Of a stretch of DNA of 23,413 nucleotides, positions 20,052 through 23,413 are shown one piece after another. Position numbers and translations under genes: made by a program. Below the pieces are notes generated by a model, which did no database searches, was not told the DNA's origin, and saw nothing but the letters and a program-made list of their open reading frames with translations. The first letter of the stretch is position 1. Each line of letters opens with the position of its first letter. This stretch comes from a virus. The stretch is taken from the IMG/VR virus record IMGVR_UViG_3300024518_001296, positions 1 through 23,413 of that record, one strand, 5' to 3'.

Positions 20052-20597
20052 GTGAAGTTATTAGCCATATTGTTTGCAACATTCGTCTTCAGTTCATCGG
20101 CGCAGGCTGGTGTGACGTTGTGTCAGGGTAAGTACGCGCTTTGCGCGGCTTCGACTTGTCAGCCGACGGGGAAGATGATTTCCACGAATGACGGCAAGAC
20201 GTACCCGGAGGTTGTCTGCAAGTGCCCGATCCTAGACGGCGAAGCCATTGCGGACACCAGCATGGGAAACATGCAGGGGTCGTGTGCTCCGACGGATAGC
20301 GAGCATGTGTGGAGTTTGTTCGCCCCTAAAAAGTACTACCGGCAAGAGGCGAGTGGGTTCAGCAGGCTCCCCGAGAAGATGAAAGCCGTGGCACAGCGAT
20401 GTGACGCAAGTTTGAATCAGGGGTATGAGGCGAGCAATTGCTTTAGTTTTAACTGTAAGGTTGGCCCTGACGGCATTGCGATCTGTCGTTGCCCCATGGG
20501 ACAAGTTCCCGCCGCCACAACATTCCTAACAGAAGCAGGGCAAGGTAACCCGGAAGCCTGCTATCAGCACCCTGTAAGTTTACCAGTCCAACAGTAG
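20052..20597 (+). CDS. Secreted cysteine-rich protein (181 aa)
   Basis: A GTG start at 20052 with GGGAGA before it gives a clean signal peptide (KLLAILFATFVFSSSAQA, residues 2-19). The longer TTG start at 20034 adds only six residues and lacks a ribosome site. The mature part has about twelve cysteines in pairs (CQGKYALC, CKCPILDG, CFSFNCK, CRCPMGQ), a pattern expected for disulphide-bonded periplasmic protein. No known family is recognised. It lies between the EF-hand protein and the spanin-like pair. Confidence 0.75.
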   Translation: MKLLAILFATFVFSSSAQAGVTLCQGKYALCAASTCQPTGKMISTNDGKTYPEVVCKCPILDGEAIADTSMGNMQGSCAPTDSEHVWSLFAPKKYYRQEASGFSRLPEKMKAVAQRCDASLNQGYEASNCFSFNCKVGPDGIAICRCPMGQVPAATTFLTEAGQGNPEACYQHPVSLPVQQ

Positions 20598-20610
20598 TCT
20601 GGAGAGATAG

Positions 20611-21000
20611 ATGCTCAAAATCTACCTTCTGGTTATCGTCCTTGGTCTTGTGGGCGGCTCTGTTTATGGTGGGTATTATTATTACCAGGATACGCAGAAC
20701 AAGATCAAGATACTGACCGAAAACACTGTCAAACTAGAACAGGCAAAAGAAGCGCAAGACAAGACGATAAAAACGCTTGTTAGAGATGCTAAAAAGTTTA
20801 GGAAGCTGAACAAAGACCTTGGCGTTAAGTTACAGAAGGCAGAGAGTTACAGGAACAAACTGATTGGGAAGTTACGAAAACATAATCTTACTCGATTGAG
20901 TCAGCAGAAACCGAAATTGGTGGAAAAGAAGATAAACCGTGGTACGAAAAAATTATTGGATAGTTTTAAGCGCCTTACTGCTGTCCCCGCTTCTGAGTAG
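20611..21000 (+). CDS. Inner-membrane spanin-like protein (129 aa)
   Basis: One N-terminal hydrophobic helix (YLLVIVLGLVGGSVYGG, residues 5-21) is followed by a long charged coiled coil (about 28-90) and a basic tail. This is the topology of an i-spanin, which spans the periplasm and helps disrupt the outer membrane of Gram-negative hosts. The next gene, overlapping it by 62 bases in another frame, encodes a lipoprotein. This nested arrangement is typical of i-spanin/o-spanin genes. The call rests on topology and arrangement, not on sequence homology. Confidence 0.65.
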   Translation: MLKIYLLVIVLGLVGGSVYGGYYYYQDTQNKIKILTENTVKLEQAKEAQDKTIKTLVRDAKKFRKLNKDLGVKLQKAESYRNKLIGKLRKHNLTRLSQQKPKLVEKKINRGTKKLLDSFKRLTAVPASE

Positions 21001-21328
21001 TTGTAGCGGCTGGGACGCATTAAAGCGTATTGAAGTCAAGACAGTTGAGGTAGACCGCGTAATTCCTACGCAAAATCGACCTCGTCAGCTTGATCTAAAC
21101 GATATTACCTGGTTTGTTGTCACGGATCAAAACTTCGCTAAATTTAAGGAACGATACACAAAACAAAATGGCAGCTTCCTGTTTTATGCAATCAGTGTCA
21201 GAGATTATGAAACGTTGGCTCTTAATATGGCAGAAATAAAACGGTATGTTGAGCAGCAAAAGCAGATTATAATTTATTATGAAAAAGCACTGGCCCCAAG
21301 ACCAAAACCTGAGAAAACAAGGAATTAA
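20939..21328 (+). CDS. Outer-membrane lipoprotein, spanin-like partner (129 aa)
   Basis: A GTG start gives MVRKNYWIVLSALLLSPLLS followed by SCSG. The hydrophobic segment and the lipobox L-S-S-C (Cys22) indicate a lipoprotein cleaved by signal peptidase II. The mature part includes DITWFVVTDQNFAKFKERY and FYAISVRDYETLALNMAEIK, a pattern I associate with a protein common in marine phages. It is longer than a minimal o-spanin (about 60-90 aa), so it may carry an extra domain. The start lies 62 bases inside the preceding gene, with AAGAAG before the GTG. Confidence 0.65.
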   Translation: MVRKNYWIVLSALLLSPLLSSCSGWDALKRIEVKTVEVDRVIPTQNRPRQLDLNDITWFVVTDQNFAKFKERYTKQNGSFLFYAISVRDYETLALNMAEIKRYVEQQKQIIIYYEKALAPRPKPEKTRN

Positions 21329-21330
21329 TT

Positions 21331-23413
21331 ATGGCTAGAGAACCAACTTCTCTTATTACGGATTCGATGCCTGCTTCAGGCGAGCCTCTTGAGGAGGGCC
21401 AAGACGTTACTATTGAGGATGACGGTGAAGATTTAGATTTCGGTGGTCTTTTGGGGGATATAATACCCCAAGAGGACGGATCAGTTCTTATGGGGCAGCT
21501 TGAAGAAATGGTTCGTCAGGATGTAGAAACCGACCCTGACGCAAACCTTGCCGAAGTCCTTGATGAACGTGTTCTTATGGATATCTCTTCCGACTTGTTG
21601 GGATATTATGAAGACGACAAAAGCAGTCGACAAGAATGGGAAGACGCTTACACGGAAGGTTTAAATCTTCTGGGGATCAGGTACGAAGAGAGAGAAGAAC
21701 CTTTCAGAGGTTCGAGCGGTGTGACGCACCCGGTTATTGCGGAAGCTGTAACGCAGTTTCAAGCGCAGGCGTACAAGGAACTTCTTCCAAGCTCCGGCCC
21801 AGTAAGAACGCAGGTTGTGGGCGCGGCTACTCCAGAAGTTCAGTCACAAGCGCAACGTGTCCAGGAGTTTATGAACTACCAGATAGTACACAAAATGGAT
21901 GAGTATGATCCTGAGATGGATCGTCTGCTCTTTTACTTACCGCTTGCTGGTAGTGCGTTTAAAAAAGTTTATTTTGACGACATGCTGGACAGGGCTGTTT
22001 CCAGATTTGTTCCGGCAGATGATCTTCTTGTTCCATACAACGCTACAGATTTGCAAAGCTCGTCACGGGTTACTCACGTAATCCGCATGAACTCGAATGA
22101 TATACGGAAACAACAGGCAGGAGGCTTTTATCGAGACGTTGATCTAGAGCCTTATGATCAGCAAGACGAAATTCGTGAGAAAGAACGGCGTCTTATGGGT
22201 GTTGAGAAAACAACCGCTGATGAACAGGACTGTACAATATTAGAAGTTCACACAGATCTTGATTTGGTTGGTTTTGAGCACCTCAATCCAATTGATGGAG
22301 AACAGACGGGAATTAAACTTCCGTATATTATTACCATTGATGAGGGAAGTTCAAAAATCTTATCAATTCGTCGTAACTGGGTTGAAGGTGATGATCTCTA
22401 TCGTAAGATAGAGTACTTTACTCATTTTAAGTTTTTGCCAGGTCTTGGCTTCTATGGTTTTGGCCTTCTTCATATGATTGGCGGCTTGGGTCGATCTGCA
22501 ACTTCTATCTTACGACAATTAATAGACGCCGGTACTCTTTCTAATTTACCAGCAGGGTTTAAAGCCCGTGGTATTAGAATCCGTGACTCTGACGAGCCGT
22601 TATCTCCGGGAGAATTTAGGGACATTGATGTTCCCGGTGGGGCTCTTAGAGAAAGTATTATGCCGCTTCCTTACAAGGAGCCAAGTCAGACGTTGATGTC
22701 GCTTCTTGGTTTTGTAGTGGATGCAGGTCGTCGCTTTGCCGCGATTACAGACATGCAGGTTGGCGATGGCAACCAGCAAGCGGCTGTAGGAACAACTGTT
22801 GCTCTGTTAGAGCGCGGTTCCAAAGTGATGTCAGCCATCCACAAAAGACTGCATTATGCGCAGAAACAAGAGTTCAGGATGCTGGCTCGTGTGTTCGCTG
22901 AATCACTTCCTCCGATGTACCCCTATAATGTTTATGGCGCAGAAGCGTCGATCAAGCAGATGGATTTTGACGAGCGTGTTGATATAATTCCAGTTTCTGA
23001 TCCTAATATCTTTTCTATGTCTCAGAGGTTGGCGTTAGCCCAGACACAGCTTCAGCTTGCACAAAGCAATCCTCAAATGCACAATTTATATGAGGCTTTT
23101 CGTAGAATATACGAAGCGATAGGCGTGCATAACATTGAGGCTTTGTTGCCTGCTCCCCAGCCGCCTCAACCAGTAGATCCGGCTACTGAAAATGCAGCTT
23201 CTGTAAATATGCAGCCGTTGAAGGCATTTCCCGGTCAAGATCACGACGCACATATGACGGCGCACATCATATTTATGAAAACACCCATACCAGGGTCAAC
23301 TCCACCCATTTTTGCAGCTTTACAAGGGCATCTGTGCGAACATATAGCCCTAAAAGCCCGTGAAGAGGTCGAAAAAGAGATGATGGCGGTGCAACAACAG
23401 GTTATGGAGGTCC
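21331..23413 (+). CDS. Portal protein, P22-type (partial, C-terminus outside window)
   Basis: The portal forms the dodecameric ring at the capsid vertex through which DNA is packed. The open frame continues for about 694 codons to the edge. After an acidic N-terminus, the segments RQEWEDAYTEGLNLLGIRYE, FRGSSGVTHPVIAEAV, FQAQAYKELLP and VQEFMNYQI are the recognisable part of the P22-type portal family. Later parts include GFYGFGLLHMIGGLGRSAT and RQLIDAGTLSNLPAGFK, also characteristic. AAGGA precedes the ATG. It lies about 6 kb after the large terminase, an unusually long distance filled with envelope and lysis-like genes. Confidence 0.88.
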   Translation, partial: MAREPTSLITDSMPASGEPLEEGQDVTIEDDGEDLDFGGLLGDIIPQEDGSVLMGQLEEMVRQDVETDPDANLAEVLDERVLMDISSDLLGYYEDDKSSRQEWEDAYTEGLNLLGIRYEEREEPFRGSSGVTHPVIAEAVTQFQAQAYKELLPSSGPVRTQVVGAATPEVQSQAQRVQEFMNYQIVHKMDEYDPEMDRLLFYLPLAGSAFKKVYFDDMLDRAVSRFVPADDLLVPYNATDLQSSSRVTHVIRMNSNDIRKQQAGGFYRDVDLEPYDQQDEIREKERRLMGVEKTTADEQDCTILEVHTDLDLVGFEHLNPIDGEQTGIKLPYIITIDEGSSKILSIRRNWVEGDDLYRKIEYFTHFKFLPGLGFYGFGLLHMIGGLGRSATSILRQLIDAGTLSNLPAGFKARGIRIRDSDEPLSPGEFRDIDVPGGALRESIMPLPYKEPSQTLMSLLGFVVDAGRRFAAITDMQVGDGNQQAAVGTTVALLERGSKVMSAIHKRLHYAQKQEFRMLARVFAESLPPMYPYNVYGAEASIKQMDFDERVDIIPVSDPNIFSMSQRLALAQTQLQLAQSNPQMHNLYEAFRRIYEAIGVHNIEALLPAPQPPQPVDPATENAASVNMQPLKAFPGQDHDAHMTAHIIFMKTPIPGSTPPIFAALQGHLCEHIALKAREEVEKEMMAVQQQVMEV

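Overview
The window looks like about half of a tailed double-stranded DNA phage genome (Caudoviricetes). It carries a small and a large terminase subunit, the first ~694 codons of a P22-type portal protein, an SNF2-type phage helicase, a cell-wall hydrolase, a candidate spanin pair, and many very short, overlapping genes. No rRNA, tRNA, integrase, transposase or CRISPR array was seen. The gene set resembles uncultured marine phages of Gram-negative, probably proteobacterial, hosts. That host guess is inference; nothing in the sequence fixes it. Strong AAAGGAG-type ribosome binding sites and TTGACA/TATACT-like promoters suggest use of the host sigma-70-type RNA polymerase, and no phage RNA polymerase is visible here.

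Layout from left to right: (1) 1-965, minus: three genes reading out of the window, from a divergent promoter at about 1000-1048. (2) 1056-3388, plus: the helicase, then four small genes, including a ribbon-helix-helix-like and a helix-turn-helix protein. (3) 8235-3385, minus: a ~5 kb operon with a DGQHRL/ParB-like protein, two unknowns, a C5-cytosine-methyltransferase-like protein, a chain of micro-genes (49, 29, 20 and 46 aa), a PAPS-reductase/ATP-pyrophosphatase-like enzyme, zinc-ribbon proteins and a SleB-type cell-wall hydrolase. (4) 9475-8504, minus: a three-gene operon ending in an intrinsic terminator at 8401-8429. (5) 9559-11200, plus: a zinc-ribbon gene, a structured RNA ending in a strong terminator, a motif-rich non-coding block, the small terminase and a VRR-NUC-type nuclease. 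(6) 12322-11305, minus: a GP88-like protein and a small unknown. (7) 12671-13439, plus: three small unknowns closed by a terminator. (8) 13823-13641, minus: a zinc-ribbon protein. (9) 13859-23413, plus: the late block, with the large terminase, low-complexity and exported proteins, a membrane/lysis-like set and the portal.

The most unusual content is regulatory and structural. Three separate G-rich repeat clusters built on GGGTCGG/GGGATCGGG lie at 8322-8393, 10983-11167 and 12391-12458. The G-rich strand is always the plus strand, and each cluster is followed by a strong hairpin. Two of them sit directly upstream of the -35 box of a minus-strand promoter, and the third runs in frame into the end of the nuclease gene. 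A palindrome TACCATG-N3-CATGGTA occupies the same place in the spacer of two promoters. Two divergent promoter pairs are built compactly, one sharing a self-complementary -35 box and one fully overlapping. A ~170-nt candidate non-coding RNA with its own terminator follows the gene at 9559-9765.
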